From CAVRQM01 sp963756975 (GTDB taxonomy: Bacteria > Pseudomonadota > Alphaproteobacteria > Acetobacterales > Acetobacteraceae): DNA of 64,000 bases. Made by a program: the position numbers and the translations under genes. Within the stretch, counting starts at the first letter, position 1; each line of letters starts with the position of its first letter. This document shows positions 1 through 9,352 of this stretch, in pieces. The notes under the pieces were generated by a model. It saw only the letters and a list, made by a program, of their open reading frames with translations. It was not told where the DNA came from and did not search any database. The stretch is from NCBI GenBank assembly GCA_963756975.1, contig CAVWPS010000002.1:992001-1056000 (forward strand), in the 5' to 3' direction.

Positions 1-56
1 CTTGCCGCTGGCCCGCCGCTTGCAGCCGCCGTCGCATCCCGCACGAGTTTTTTCGA

Positions 57-1274
57 ATGCCCCCGCTCGCCGCCGCCGCGCCGCCGCAGACGACACCGAA
101 GCCGGTCGGCCAAGCGCCGGCCGCTGGGCCGCGCGCCGGCAAGCCCGGCCGGTTCGCGGCCCTGCTCGCGCCGGCTGCGGCCGCCGCGACCGTCGCGCCG
201 GTGGCCAACGTGGCACCTGCCGCGACCCCGGCCGGGCCTGCCGCGACCCCCGCCGCGCCCGCCCCGGCCGCGCCCGCCCCGGCCGCGTGTTCGCGCGCGG
301 TTGCATCGGCCGCACCGGTCCCGGTTCCGATCGCGCCGGACGTTGCGGTCGGCGCGAACCCCGCGACGACCGAAGCTCCGGGGAGGAGCACGAAGCCCGG
401 AAAGGCCGAGGCGGCGCCGCCGGAGACCCAGGGTGAGGCGACCGCGACGTCCCCCGTCCCGCCGGCCGGTCCGGCGACGCCGGCTGGGCAGCCCGTTCCG
501 GTGCCGCCGCCGGTCATCGGTCCGGCGGAGCCCGCGGGCACCGAATGCGGCGACATCGCCGGATCACCGGCGACGACAGCGGGACAGCCAACAGCCCCGG
601 CCGCGCGACCGCCCGTGCCGGCATCTGGCACGCCGGCGGCCCCGGTGGCCGCCGGCCCCCATCAGACCGCGACCGGGCCGTCCAAGCCGATGGTCGCGCC
701 GACCACGACAGCTTCGCCGCCCGCGCCCCCCGGCCTCGCCGCGCCGCAATTCACCGTCCCGGTGGTCCCGCCGCCACCGGCGCACGCGCACGCCGTTTCG
801 AGCGCTCACGCTGGAGCGCAACCGGTCGCGGCGCAGATCGAGCAGCCGGTCCGTTTGGCCCTGACGGTCGAACTGGCCGGGACGGCGCAAAAGGTCTCGG
901 TGTCGCTGCATCCGGCGGAGCTGGGACGCATCGACGTCGAGGTCGCGCGCGATCCGGCCGGAATCGTGCAGGTCACGCTGACCGCCGACCGGCCGGAGAC
1001 GGCGGCGCGGCTGGCGGCGGACCAACCGGCGCTGCATGCGGCGCTCGACCGGGCGGGCGTGGCACCAGAACGGGTGGTGACGGTGCAGGCGGCGGCGACG
1101 TCGCCCGATATGCCGGGTTTTTCGCCTCAGACGGGCGGCGGTCAAGGCGACCGTTCGCCACGCCACGCCATGCCGTCCGGCGGTTCGGGATTTGGCGGCA
1201 CGCCGGTCGGCGCGACGCAGCCGGCCGCACCGGTCCGGGCCACGATGCGCCTCGGCCTAGACATCACCGCCTAG
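57..1274 (+). CDS. fliK: Flagellar hook-length control protein FliK
   Basis: FliK is the secreted molecular ruler that ends hook growth and switches the flagellar export gate to filament substrates. The first ~270 residues are low-complexity Ala/Pro, as is common for FliK N-termini. The recognisable part is the C-terminal Flg_hook-type domain (about residues 275-345), with the motif LHPAELGRIDVEV followed by a segment of the kind V-x-V-T-L-T-A and an amphipathic helix ending in LHAALDRAGV. It sits 18 bases before flgD, the usual partner. The frame is open to the left edge of the window and the ATG at 57 has no clear ribosome site, so the true start may lie further upstream and the 5' end may be incomplete. 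Family assignment rests on the C-terminal domain and the neighbours. Confidence 0.82.
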   Translation: MPPLAAAAPPQTTPKPVGQAPAAGPRAGKPGRFAALLAPAAAAATVAPVANVAPAATPAGPAATPAAPAPAAPAPAACSRAVASAAPVPVPIAPDVAVGANPATTEAPGRSTKPGKAEAAPPETQGEATATSPVPPAGPATPAGQPVPVPPPVIGPAEPAGTECGDIAGSPATTAGQPTAPAARPPVPASGTPAAPVAAGPHQTATGPSKPMVAPTTTASPPAPPGLAAPQFTVPVVPPPPAHAHAVSSAHAGAQPVAAQIEQPVRLALTVELAGTAQKVSVSLHPAELGRIDVEVARDPAGIVQVTLTADRPETAARLAADQPALHAALDRAGVAPERVVTVQAAATSPDMPGFSPQTGGGQGDRSPRHAMPSGGSGFGGTPVGATQPAAPVRATMRLGLDITA

Positions 1275-1292
1275 CAACCTGGAGCGACATCC

Positions 1293-2027
1293 ATGAGTGG
1301 CTCGATCGCCAGCCAAACCGCCGCCGCGACCGCCGCGGCCAACGCCGCCGCCGCCACGGCCGCCGCCGCCAAGATAGCGGCCGCCGCGTCCGGGACGTCC
1401 GCCACCGGGTCGAGCGCGCTATCGGGCCTGTCCGGCAATTTCAGCACGTTCCTGCAGCTGCTGATGACGCAGTTGAAAAATCAGGACCCGACCAGCCCGC
1501 TCGACACCAACCAGTTCACCACCGAGCTGGTGCAGTTCACCGGCGTCGAGCAGCAGATCAACACCAACACCAGTCTCGGCCAGCTGATCCAGCTGACGCA
1601 GGGCGGCGAGGTGGTGCAGTCGGCGTCGTTGCTCGGCAAGCAGGTGCAGGTCGCCGACACCGATCTGTCGCTGCAGAACGGCGTCGCGAAAATCGGTTTC
1701 ACCGCCGCGAGCGCCGGTACGGCGCAGATCGTGGTGACGGACGCCAAGGGCAACCAGCTCGCGACCGCGAACGTCGCCACGACCGCCGGCGCCAATACGT
1801 GGACCTGGGACGGCGCGACCCAGGATGGCGGGCACGCGGCCGACGGGCCGTACGCGGTCGCCGTCACGGCGGCCAACCCGGACGGGTCCGGCGGCACGCT
1901 GCCCTACACCGTCATCGGCACCGCGACCGGGGTCGTGACCAACGGCAGCATCGTGCAGCTCCAGCTCGGCGGGCTGACGGTGCCGTTCTCCGAGGTGCGG
2001 TCGGTCGTGGCGGCCCCCCCAAGTTGA
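1293..2027 (+). CDS. flgD: Flagellar hook assembly (cap) protein FlgD
   Basis: FlgD caps the growing hook and guides FlgE polymerisation outside the cell. After an Ala-rich N-terminus, residues ~45-100 carry the signature FlgD block: FLQLLMTQLKNQDPTSPLD, then NQFTTELVQFTGVEQQ. The remainder has the beta-rich FlgD C-terminal domain (FlgD Ig/tudor-like), including a W-x-W-D-G motif and a G-x-Y turn around residues 169-190. The length (244 residues) is normal. The ATG follows a GGAG ribosome site, and the gene directly follows fliK, the common fliK-flgD pairing. Confidence 0.93.
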   Translation: MSGSIASQTAAATAAANAAAATAAAAKIAAAASGTSATGSSALSGLSGNFSTFLQLLMTQLKNQDPTSPLDTNQFTTELVQFTGVEQQINTNTSLGQLIQLTQGGEVVQSASLLGKQVQVADTDLSLQNGVAKIGFTAASAGTAQIVVTDAKGNQLATANVATTAGANTWTWDGATQDGGHAADGPYAVAVTAANPDGSGGTLPYTVIGTATGVVTNGSIVQLQLGGLTVPFSEVRSVVAAPPS

Positions 2028-2082
2028 GCGGCCCGCGCCGGAGTTAACCGGAGCGTAACCTCGATCGTCGCACCGTCCGCCT

Positions 2083-2099
2083 CCGGCAAAAAATGCCGG
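2083..2099. terminator. Small inverted repeat between flgD and fliF
   Basis: CCGGCA, five A residues, then TGCCGG form a perfect 6-bp stem with a 5-base loop in the 130-base gap between flgD and fliF. There is no T tract after it, so it could be a weak terminator, an attenuator or an mRNA-stability element. The call is structural only. Confidence 0.3.
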
Positions 2100-2157
2100 G
2101 TTGGCATCGGTGGGCGCGGAGCATGGGGCGGCACGAGACGATCGCGGCGGCGGACGG

Positions 2158-3837
2158 ATGAGCGGCCTGATCGCGGGCCTGCGCGGCCTCGGCCTGCCGC
2201 GCCTGCTGGCGATGGCCGCCGTCGCCGCCTGCGTCGCGGGCTTCCTGGCGTTGCTCGCGATCGGCGGGGGGTCGCCCCGCATGACGATGCTGTACGGCGA
2301 CCTCGATCTGCGTGAAGCGGGCTCGATCGCCGACGCGCTCGACGCGGCCCACATCGCCCACGCGGAAGGGGCCGGCGGCACCCGCGTCGATGTGGCCGAG
2401 GCCGACATCGACCGCGCGAGAGTGCTGCTGGCCAAAGCCGGCCTGCCGAGCGGTGGGACGCTCGGCTACGAACTGCTCGACCGCGAAAGCTCGCTGACCG
2501 CGACCGAGGGTCAGGAGGCGATGACCCGCGAGCGCGCGCTGGAAGGCGAGCTGTCGCGCACGCTGCGGACGCTGACCGGGGTTCGCGCGGCACGCGTCCA
2601 TCTGGTGCTGCCGAAGCGCGAGCCGTTCGCCCGCGACCGGCAGGAGGCGCAGGCGTCGGTGCTGCTGACGATGGGCGGCGCCGCGCGGCTCGACCCGCAG
2701 GGGGTGCAGGCGGTGCTGAACCTGGTCGCGGCCGCCGTGCCCGGGTTGCGGGCGCAAAACATCGCGCTGGTCGACAGCCGGGGCAACGTGCTCGCCCGCG
2801 CCGGTCAGCCGGTCGACGCGGCCGGCGAAGCGACCGGCGTGGACGAGCTGCGGCGCGCGACCGAAACCCGCCTCGCCCGCGCGGTCGAGGACATGCTGGA
2901 ACGCACGCTCGGGCCGGGCCGCGTCCGCGCGACCGCCTCGGTCGACATGGACGTGACCCAGCTGCACGAGACGCAGGAGCATTACGCGCCGGACGAGCAG
3001 GTCGTCCGCTCCACCCAGACCACCAGCGACAATACGAAATCGTCGGAGGCGCCGGCCACCGTGACGGTTGCCAACAACCTGCCCGGTGCCGACGCGGCCG
3101 CGGCACCCGGGGCCGGCAGCGCCGAGCAGCGGTCGGAGGAGACGACCAACTACGAGATCGGCAAGACCGTTCGCACGATGGTGCGCGAGCAGCCGGAGAT
3201 CCGCCGCGTGTCGCTCGCCGTCATGGTCGACGGCACGATGGACGGTCCGAAGGGCGCCGACGGACAACCGGCGTGGCAGCCGCGCACGGCCGACGAGATC
3301 GCGCGCATCACGACGCTGGTCCGCAGCGCGGTCGGCTTCGACGAAAAGCGCGGCGATTCCGTGCAGGTCGTCTCGATGCGGTTCGTGCAGGAGGATGCCG
3401 GCGTCGATCAGCCGGCCGCGCCCCGCCTGCTCGGCGTCGCGTTCGAAGGCGGCCTGATCGCGCGGCTCGCGCAGATCGCGGTCGTCGGCGTGCTGGCGCT
3501 GCTGGCGCTGGCGTTCGTGCTTCGGCCGATGGTGCTGCGGCTGTCGGCGGCGCGGGCCGGCGACGATCCGCTCGCACTCGGCGCATCGGCCGACGCCGAT
3601 GCGCTATCGGGCCCGGCGGCGACGCAGGCGCGCGCGATGGCCGGACCGGGGGCCGCGGCGATGCTGGCCGGCCCGCCGGACCACGACGCGCTGATCGACG
3701 ACGCGCTGATCGACGTGTCGCAGGTCGACGGTCAGGTCCGCTCCTCCGCGATCCGGCAGGTGGCGCGGATGATCGACAGCCATCCCGAGGAGTCGCTGTC
3801 GATCGTGCGGTCGTGGCTGCAACAGGCGGCGGCCTGA
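2158..3837 (+). CDS. fliF: Flagellar MS-ring protein FliF
   Basis: FliF forms the inner-membrane MS ring on which the flagellar rotor and export apparatus assemble. The 559-residue product has an N-terminal membrane segment (about residues 15-40), a YscJ/FliF lipoprotein-like domain with the run ATEGQEAMTRERALEGELSR and V-R-A-A-R-V-H-L-V-L-P, a second transmembrane helix near residue 440, and a C-terminal tail (S-A-I-R-Q-V-A-R-M-I) that in the family binds FliG. I chose the ATG at 2158 rather than the TTG at 2101 because it gives the normal length and places the membrane helix near the N-terminus. It overlaps fliG by one base (TGATG). Confidence 0.93.
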   Translation: MSGLIAGLRGLGLPRLLAMAAVAACVAGFLALLAIGGGSPRMTMLYGDLDLREAGSIADALDAAHIAHAEGAGGTRVDVAEADIDRARVLLAKAGLPSGGTLGYELLDRESSLTATEGQEAMTRERALEGELSRTLRTLTGVRAARVHLVLPKREPFARDRQEAQASVLLTMGGAARLDPQGVQAVLNLVAAAVPGLRAQNIALVDSRGNVLARAGQPVDAAGEATGVDELRRATETRLARAVEDMLERTLGPGRVRATASVDMDVTQLHETQEHYAPDEQVVRSTQTTSDNTKSSEAPATVTVANNLPGADAAAAPGAGSAEQRSEETTNYEIGKTVRTMVREQPEIRRVSLAVMVDGTMDGPKGADGQPAWQPRTADEIARITTLVRSAVGFDEKRGDSVQVVSMRFVQEDAGVDQPAAPRLLGVAFEGGLIARLAQIAVVGVLALLALAFVLRPMVLRLSAARAGDDPLALGASADADALSGPAATQARAMAGPGAAAMLAGPPDHDALIDDALIDVSQVDGQVRSSAIRQVARMIDSHPEESLSIVRSWLQQAAA

Positions 3838-4850
3838 TGGCGCGCGCGGCGGATGCCGGCCCACTGACCGGGCCGCAGCGCGCGGCGGTGCTGATGCTGG
3901 CGCTGGGCGACGAGCCGGCGGCGAAACTGCTGTCGATGATGCACGACGACGAGGTGCGCGAGGTCTCCAACGCCATGGCGCAGCTCGGTCCGGTGCGCGC
4001 CGACGTGGTGGAGCGGCTGTGCGCCGACTTCGTCGAGAACCTCGGCATCGCCGGCAACCTTGTCGGCAGCTACGAGAACACCGAACGGATGCTGCTGCGC
4101 GCGATGCCGCGTGAGCGCGTGGCGACGATCATGGAGGAAATCCGCGGCCCGGCCGGACGCACGATGTGGGACAAGCTCGGCAACGTGCACGAGACGGTGC
4201 TCGCGAATTATCTGAAGAACGAATACCCGCAGACCGTCGCGGTGGTGCTGAGCAAGATCAAGTCCGACCACGCGGCCCGGGTGCTGAACGTGCTGCCCGA
4301 GAGCTTCGCGATGGAAGTCGTGATCCGCATGTTGCGGATGGAAAGCGTGCAGAAGGACGTCCTCGACGGTGTCGAAAAGACGCTGCGATCGGAGTTCATG
4401 AGCAATCTCGCGCGCAGCACGCGACGCGACGCGCACGAGATGATGGCCGAGATCTTCAACAACCTCGACCGCGCGGCCGAAAGCCGGTTCGTCACCGGCC
4501 TCGAGGAACGCAGCCGCGAGTCGGCCGACAAGATCAAGGCGCTGATGTTCACGTTCGAGGATTTGCAGCGCCTGACCCCGGCGGCGCTGCAGGTGCTGAT
4601 GCGGGCGATCGACAAGGACAAGCTGCCGCTCGCCCTCAAAGGTGCCTCGGAACGGCTGCGCGAGATGTTCTTCGCCAACCTGTCCGAGCGTGCCGGCAAG
4701 ATGCTGCGCGACGACATCGACGCGCTCGGTCCGATCAAGCTGCGCGACGTCGACGCGGCGCAGGCGGCCGTCGTCGTGTCGGCGAAGGAGCTGGCGGCGT
4801 CGGGCCAGATCGAGATCGGCGAAGGCGGCGACGAGGAGCTGGTCTATTGA
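3837..4850 (+). CDS. fliG: Flagellar motor switch protein FliG
   Basis: FliG is the torque-generating ring protein of the C ring; it binds FliF through its N-terminus and MotA through its C-terminus. The 337-residue sequence begins with LTGPQRAAVLMLALGDEPAA, typical of FliG N-terminal domains. The middle domain has ENTERMLLRAMP and the stretch around YPQTVAVVLSKI, and the C-terminal domain has FEDLQRLTPAALQVLMRAID and LSERAGKMLRDDI, with the alternating charges expected at the stator interface. The start is coupled to the fliF stop (TGATG) and the stop to the fliH TTG start (TTGA). Confidence 0.96.
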   Translation: MARAADAGPLTGPQRAAVLMLALGDEPAAKLLSMMHDDEVREVSNAMAQLGPVRADVVERLCADFVENLGIAGNLVGSYENTERMLLRAMPRERVATIMEEIRGPAGRTMWDKLGNVHETVLANYLKNEYPQTVAVVLSKIKSDHAARVLNVLPESFAMEVVIRMLRMESVQKDVLDGVEKTLRSEFMSNLARSTRRDAHEMMAEIFNNLDRAAESRFVTGLEERSRESADKIKALMFTFEDLQRLTPAALQVLMRAIDKDKLPLALKGASERLREMFFANLSERAGKMLRDDIDALGPIKLRDVDAAQAAVVVSAKELAASGQIEIGEGGDEELVY

Positions 4851-5503
4851 GCCGCGCGCCAACTTGGCTGTCGTTCGACGACGCCGCCGACGATGAACCG
4901 GCACGGCCCGGAGTGGTCGAGGCCGCAAGCGATCTCGACGCGATGCTCGAGGAGGCACGCGCGCAAGGCGTGCTGGAGGGGCACGCGCGTGGCATGGCGC
5001 GGTCGTCCGCCGACCGGGAGGAGCTGACCCGCCGCGCGCTCGACGCGATCGCGGGCGGCATGGCCGGCGCCGAAGCGGGGTTTCACCACGCCACGGAGCG
5101 TGCCGCCGGGGCACTCGGGGCGGTGCTGCTCGCGTCCTTGGCGGCGGTGTTGCCGGCCCTTTGCGCGCGGCATGGCGCGGCCGAAATCGCGGCGATGGCG
5201 CAGGCGATCGCGCCCGCGCTGCACCGCAAGCCGGACGTCACGGTCGAGGTGCATCCGGCCATCCTGCCCGCGCTCGACGCGGCCCTCGCGAAAATGCCGG
5301 TCGCGCACCGCCGCCGGATGCTGCTGACGCCGGCCGCCGGCCTGGCCCCCGGCGACGCGCGGCTGAGCTGGACCGACGGCGACGCCACGGGGCACGCGCA
5401 CCGCGACGCGGCCGCGACCTGGGCCCGGGTGCAAGCCGTGCTCGCGGAGTCCGGCGTCGCCTTCCACGACACTCACATCAATGAACTGGAGCGCGTGACA
5501 TGA
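4847..5503 (+). CDS. fliH: FliH-like flagellar assembly protein (TTG start)
   Basis: This 218-residue protein lies between fliG and fliN, the place of fliH, which regulates and recruits the export ATPase FliI. The N-terminus is acidic (SFDDAADDEP), followed by a helix with small residues (ARAQGVLEGHARGMA) resembling the G-x-x-x-G repeats of FliH, and a C-terminal part (V-T-V-E-V-H-P-A-I-L-P) like the FliH/YscL fold. The start is inferred: the only start in register with the operon is TTG at 4847, which overlaps the fliG stop as TTGA. Sequence similarity to FliH is low, so the name relies largely on context. Confidence 0.72.
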   Translation: MSRAPTWLSFDDAADDEPARPGVVEAASDLDAMLEEARAQGVLEGHARGMARSSADREELTRRALDAIAGGMAGAEAGFHHATERAAGALGAVLLASLAAVLPALCARHGAAEIAAMAQAIAPALHRKPDVTVEVHPAILPALDAALAKMPVAHRRRMLLTPAAGLAPGDARLSWTDGDATGHAHRDAAATWARVQAVLAESGVAFHDTHINELERVT

Positions 5504-5868
5504 CCGAGCCGGGCCAAGACAATGGCGGCGCGACGATCGGCCTCGCCGACCTCGACGGCGCGTTCGGCGCGGACCCCGCGCCCGGCGCGTTCGGCGCGGA
5601 CCAGCCGCCCGGCGCGCCGCGCGAGCTGGAGGCGATCTACGACATCCCGGTCACCGTCAGCGCGGTGCTCGGCCGGTCGACGATGCAGGTGAGCCAGTTG
5701 CTGAAACTCGGGCGCGGCGCGGTGGTCGAGCTCGACCGCAAGCTCGGCGAGGCGATCGAGATCTACGTCAACAACCGGCTGGTCGCGCGCGGCGAGGTGG
5801 TGATGGTCGACGACACGCGGCTCGGCGTCACGATGACCGAGATCGTGAAGACCGAGCGGATGGGCTGA
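5500..5868 (+). CDS. fliN: Flagellar motor switch protein FliN
   Basis: FliN forms the base of the C ring and helps dock FliH. The 122-residue product has a poorly conserved N-terminus containing a short internal duplication (GAFGAD twice, near residues 22-37) and a complete SpoA domain: IPVTVSAVLGRSTMQVSQLL, then E-I-Y-V-N-N-R-L-V-A-R-G-E-V and the end T-E-I-V. Length and domain match FliN rather than FliM. The ATG overlaps the fliH stop (ATGA) and its stop overlaps flbD (TGATG), so translation is likely coupled. Confidence 0.95.
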   Translation: MTEPGQDNGGATIGLADLDGAFGADPAPGAFGADQPPGAPRELEAIYDIPVTVSAVLGRSTMQVSQLLKLGRGAVVELDRKLGEAIEIYVNNRLVARGEVVMVDDTRLGVTMTEIVKTERMG

Positions 5869-7202
5869 TGCGCGTCCTGGTGATCGGCTCGCTGTCGGGC
5901 GAACTCGGCGTCGCGGGCCGGATCGCGATCGCGCGCGGCGCCAAGCTCGATCAGGCCGACGATGTCGAAACCGCACTGGCGCGGCTGCGCGCGGCCGCAG
6001 CACTCGATCTTGTTCTGTGCGACGTGACGCACGACGTGGCCGCCCTGATCGCGCGCATGGCCGGCGAGCGGATCGTGGTACCCGTCGTCGCGTGCGGCAC
6101 CGACGCGCAGGCCGACGCCGCCGTGGCCGCGATCCGCGCCGGCGCGCGAGAATTCCTGCCGCTGCCGCCGGACGCCGAGCTGATCGCGGCGATCCTGTCC
6201 GCCGTGTCGGGCGAGACCGACGCGCGGCATGCGCTGATCGCGCGCGACCCGTCGATGCTGGCCACGATCCGGCGCGCGGAACAGGTGGCCCGCGCCGAAG
6301 CCTCGGTCCTGATCACCGGCGAGAGCGGCACCGGCAAGGAGGTGCTGGCGCGCCACATCCATTCGCGCTCGCGCCGGGCCGCCGGTCCGTTCGTGGCCCT
6401 GAATTGTGCCGCGATCCCGGAGGCGCTGCTGGAGAGCGAGCTGTTCGGCCACGAGAAGGGCGCGTTCAGCGGGGCGCTCGCGCGCAGGATCGGCAAGTTC
6501 GAGGCGGCCGACGGCGGCACGCTGCTGCTCGACGAAATCGGCGAACTCGAATTGCGGTTGCAAGCGAAACTCCTGCGCGCGGTGCAGGAGCGCGAGATCG
6601 ACCGGGTCGGCGGCGGGGCGCCGGTGCGCGTCGATGTGCGGATCCTGGCGACGACCAACCGCGATCTGGTCCGCGAGGTCGCGGCCGGCCGGTTTCGCGA
6701 GGATCTGTATTTCCGCCTGAACGTCGTCGCCCTGCGCGTGCCGCCGTTGCGCGAGCGGCCGGGCGACATCGCCGCGTTGTCGGCCCATTTCGCACGCCGC
6801 TACGCCGAACTGAACGGCGTCGACTACCGGCCGCTGTCCGAGCCGGCGCGGCAAAAACTGCTCGGGCATTGTTGGCGCGGGAACGTCCGCGAGCTGGAGA
6901 ACACCGTTCATCGCGCGGTGCTGCTGGCGGAGGGCGACACGATCGACGCGAGAGCGATCGAACTCGGCGAGTCCGGCCCCGATCCCCAACCGGCCCAAGG
7001 CGGCATCGCCACGCTGATCGGCCAGCGCATGGACGATGTCGAGCGCGCGCTGATCCTGCACACGCTCGGCCACACGCTCGGCAACCGCACGCATGCGGCG
7101 ATCATCCTCGGCATCAGCATCCGGGCGCTGCGCAACAAGCTGCGCGACTACGCGGCCGCGGGCGAAGCGGTGACCCCGCCGCAACATCAGGCCGCCGCGT
7201 GA
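5868..7202 (+). CDS. flbD: Sigma-54-dependent flagellar transcription activator, FlbD type
   Basis: FlbD-type proteins activate class III/IV flagellar promoters with RNA polymerase-sigma-54. The 444-residue protein has a degenerate receiver-like N-terminus (~1-125) with a D at the centre of VLCDVTHD, an AAA+ domain with Walker A GESGTGKE (~residue 151), the sigma-54 contact loop GAFSGA (~198), Walker B LLLDEIGE and the arginine finger region FREDLYFRLNV, and a Fis-type helix-turn-helix at the C-terminus (NRTHAAIILGISIRALRNKL). The loop has Ser where most activators have Thr (GAFTGA). Its place between fliN and flhA is the known alphaproteobacterial arrangement. Confidence 0.9.
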   Translation: MRVLVIGSLSGELGVAGRIAIARGAKLDQADDVETALARLRAAAALDLVLCDVTHDVAALIARMAGERIVVPVVACGTDAQADAAVAAIRAGAREFLPLPPDAELIAAILSAVSGETDARHALIARDPSMLATIRRAEQVARAEASVLITGESGTGKEVLARHIHSRSRRAAGPFVALNCAAIPEALLESELFGHEKGAFSGALARRIGKFEAADGGTLLLDEIGELELRLQAKLLRAVQEREIDRVGGGAPVRVDVRILATTNRDLVREVAAGRFREDLYFRLNVVALRVPPLRERPGDIAALSAHFARRYAELNGVDYRPLSEPARQKLLGHCWRGNVRELENTVHRAVLLAEGDTIDARAIELGESGPDPQPAQGGIATLIGQRMDDVERALILHTLGHTLGNRTHAAIILGISIRALRNKLRDYAAAGEAVTPPQHQAAA

Positions 7203-7227
7203 TCGCCGAATTCGTCATAGCAGCAAC

Positions 7228-9309
7228 GTGACATTCCTCACCGACCTGCTGCCGTCCGCGTGGCGCGCCAACGCCCAAAAATACATGCCGGGCACCGATA
7301 TCGGGCTCGCCTTCGGCGTGGTGCTGCTGTTGTCGGTGCTGATCCTGCCGCTGCCGACCTTCATCCTCGACGCGGGCCTGGCATTGTCCGTCACGCTGTC
7401 GGTGCTGGTGCTGATGGTGGCGATGTTCCTGCGCCGCCCGCTCGACTTCACGAGCTTCCCCACGCTGCTGCTGCTGACCACCCTGCTCCGCCTGTCGCTG
7501 AACGTCGCGACGACGCGCCTGATCCTCGCGCACGGCCAGGACGGCTCGCTCGCCGCCGGCCATGTCGTGGCCGCGTTCGGCGGCTTCCTGATGGGCGGCG
7601 ACGTCGTGATCGGGCTGATCCTGTTCGCGATCCTGCTCGTCGTGAACTTCATGGTCATCACCAAGGGCTCCGGCCGCATCGCCGAGGTCGCGGCGCGGTT
7701 CAGCCTCGACGCGATGCCCGGCAAGCAGATGGCGATCGACGCCGAACTCTCGGCCGGCACGATCGACGAGAAGGTCGGGCGGCTGCGGCGGCGCGAGCTG
7801 GAGGAGGAGAGCGCCTTCTACGGCGCCATGGACGGTGCGGCGAAGTTCGTGCGCGGCGACGCGATCGCCGGTCTTATCATCACCAGCATCAACATCGTCG
7901 GCGGCCTCGCGATCGGCCTGATCCGCCACGGCATGCAGATCGCCGACGCGGCGTCGAGCTACACGACGCTCACGGTCGGCGACGGGCTGGTGAGCCAGAT
8001 CCCGGCGCTGCTGGTCTCGACGGCCGCCGGCATCGTCGTGACGAAGGGCGGCACCGAGGGGTCGGCCGACGCGGCGCTGGTGCGCCAGCTCGGCGGCAGC
8101 CCGAAGCCGCTCGCCATGGCGGCCGCGGCGGCGGCGGTGCTGGCGCTGATGCCCGGCCTGCCCGCGCTGCCGTTCCTCGGCCTGGCGGGACTGGCCGGCG
8201 GCGGCGCGTGGTTGCGCCATCGCCACCCGCCGAGCGTCACGGGCGAGCCGGCCGAGATCGTGGCCGCGCCCACCGAGGCGCCGATCAGCGAGGCGCTGAA
8301 GATCGACATGATCCGGCTCGAACTCGGCTACGGGCTGCTGGTGCTGGCCGGCGGCGACGCGCCCCGGCTAACGGATCAGGTGCGCGGCCTGCGCCGGTCG
8401 ATCGCGGCCGAGATGGGGTTCGTGCTGCCGGCGGTCCGCATCCAGGACAACATGCAACTGGCGGCGGACGGTTATTCGATCCGGATCAAGGAGATCGAGG
8501 CCGGACGCGGTGAAATCCGGCCGCAGGCGCTGCTGGCGATGGACCCGGCGGGCGGGATGCCGCCGTTCGAGGGCGAGCGGACGACCGAGCCCGCGTTCGG
8601 CCTGCCGGCACTGTGGATCGACCTCGCGCAGCGCGATTCGGCGGTGCTGCGCGGCATGACGGTGGTCGACCCGCCGAGCGTGCTCGCGACCCACCTGACC
8701 GAAATCGTGCGCCAGACCATGAGCGAGCTGCTGAGCCACGCCGAGACGCAAAAGCTGATCGACGAGCTGCCGCGCGAGCAGCACAAGCTGGTGGCCGACC
8801 TGATCCCGTCGATGATCTCGGTCGGCGGCGTCCAGCGCGTGCTGCAGGCGCTGCTGGCCGAGCGGGTGTCGATCCGCGACCTGCCGACCGTGCTGGAAGG
8901 ACTGCAGGAGGCCTGCTCCGGGGCGGGGCGCGCGCTGCCGATGCTGGTCGGGCACGTCCGCGCCCGGCTCGCGCGCCAGATCAGTGACAGCCACACCGGG
9001 GTTTCGGGCCACATCCCGATCGTCGTGCTGGGCCCGGAGTGGGAGGCGGCGTTCGCGGACGCGCTGATCGGGCCGGCCGAGGACCGGCAGCTCGCCATGG
9101 CCCCGTCGCGCCTGTCGGAGTTCGTGACCCGGCTGCGCGGCGTGTTCGACACCGCCTCGGCCGGCGGCGAGCAGCCGGTGCTGCTGTGCGGGGGTGCGAT
9201 CCGGTTCCATGTCCGCGCGGTGGTGGAGCGGGTGCGCCCGTCGACCCCGGTGCTGGCGCAGGCGGAAATTCACGCGCGGGCGAAGATCCGCACGCTGGGC
9301 ACGATCTGA
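7228..9309 (+). CDS. flhA: Flagellar export gate protein FlhA
   Basis: FlhA is the large inner-membrane subunit of the flagellar type III export gate. The 693-residue sequence has several transmembrane helices in the first ~330 residues, with the FHIPEP-family signature DFTSFPTLLLLTTLLRLSLN and VATTRLIL at ~residues 70-95, and the cytoplasmic loop with GSGRIAEVAARFSLDAMPGK. The C-terminal half is the nonameric cytoplasmic domain that docks chaperone-substrate complexes. The start is a GTG at 7228, 25 bases after flbD; its ribosome site is weak, but the protein begins at the usual place relative to the first membrane helix. Confidence 0.96.
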   Translation: MTFLTDLLPSAWRANAQKYMPGTDIGLAFGVVLLLSVLILPLPTFILDAGLALSVTLSVLVLMVAMFLRRPLDFTSFPTLLLLTTLLRLSLNVATTRLILAHGQDGSLAAGHVVAAFGGFLMGGDVVIGLILFAILLVVNFMVITKGSGRIAEVAARFSLDAMPGKQMAIDAELSAGTIDEKVGRLRRRELEEESAFYGAMDGAAKFVRGDAIAGLIITSINIVGGLAIGLIRHGMQIADAASSYTTLTVGDGLVSQIPALLVSTAAGIVVTKGGTEGSADAALVRQLGGSPKPLAMAAAAAAVLALMPGLPALPFLGLAGLAGGGAWLRHRHPPSVTGEPAEIVAAPTEAPISEALKIDMIRLELGYGLLVLAGGDAPRLTDQVRGLRRSIAAEMGFVLPAVRIQDNMQLAADGYSIRIKEIEAGRGEIRPQALLAMDPAGGMPPFEGERTTEPAFGLPALWIDLAQRDSAVLRGMTVVDPPSVLATHLTEIVRQTMSELLSHAETQKLIDELPREQHKLVADLIPSMISVGGVQRVLQALLAERVSIRDLPTVLEGLQEACSGAGRALPMLVGHVRARLARQISDSHTGVSGHIPIVVLGPEWEAAFADALIGPAEDRQLAMAPSRLSEFVTRLRGVFDTASAGGEQPVLLCGGAIRFHVRAVVERVRPSTPVLAQAEIHARAKIRTLGTI

Positions 9310-9352
9310 CCGGGGCGTAGTCACGCCCGGGCACGGCCTCTAAAGTCGAGTG

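Noticed and set aside
2101..2117. Possible sigma-54 promoter (TTGGCATCGGTGGGCGC) before fliF
   Set aside because: The GG and GC elements are one base off the required -24/-12 spacing, and the match to TTGC is poor.
2101..2157. TTG start for fliF at 2101
   Set aside because: Adds 19 polar residues before the membrane helix and lacks a ribosome site; the ATG at 2158 gives the normal FliF length.
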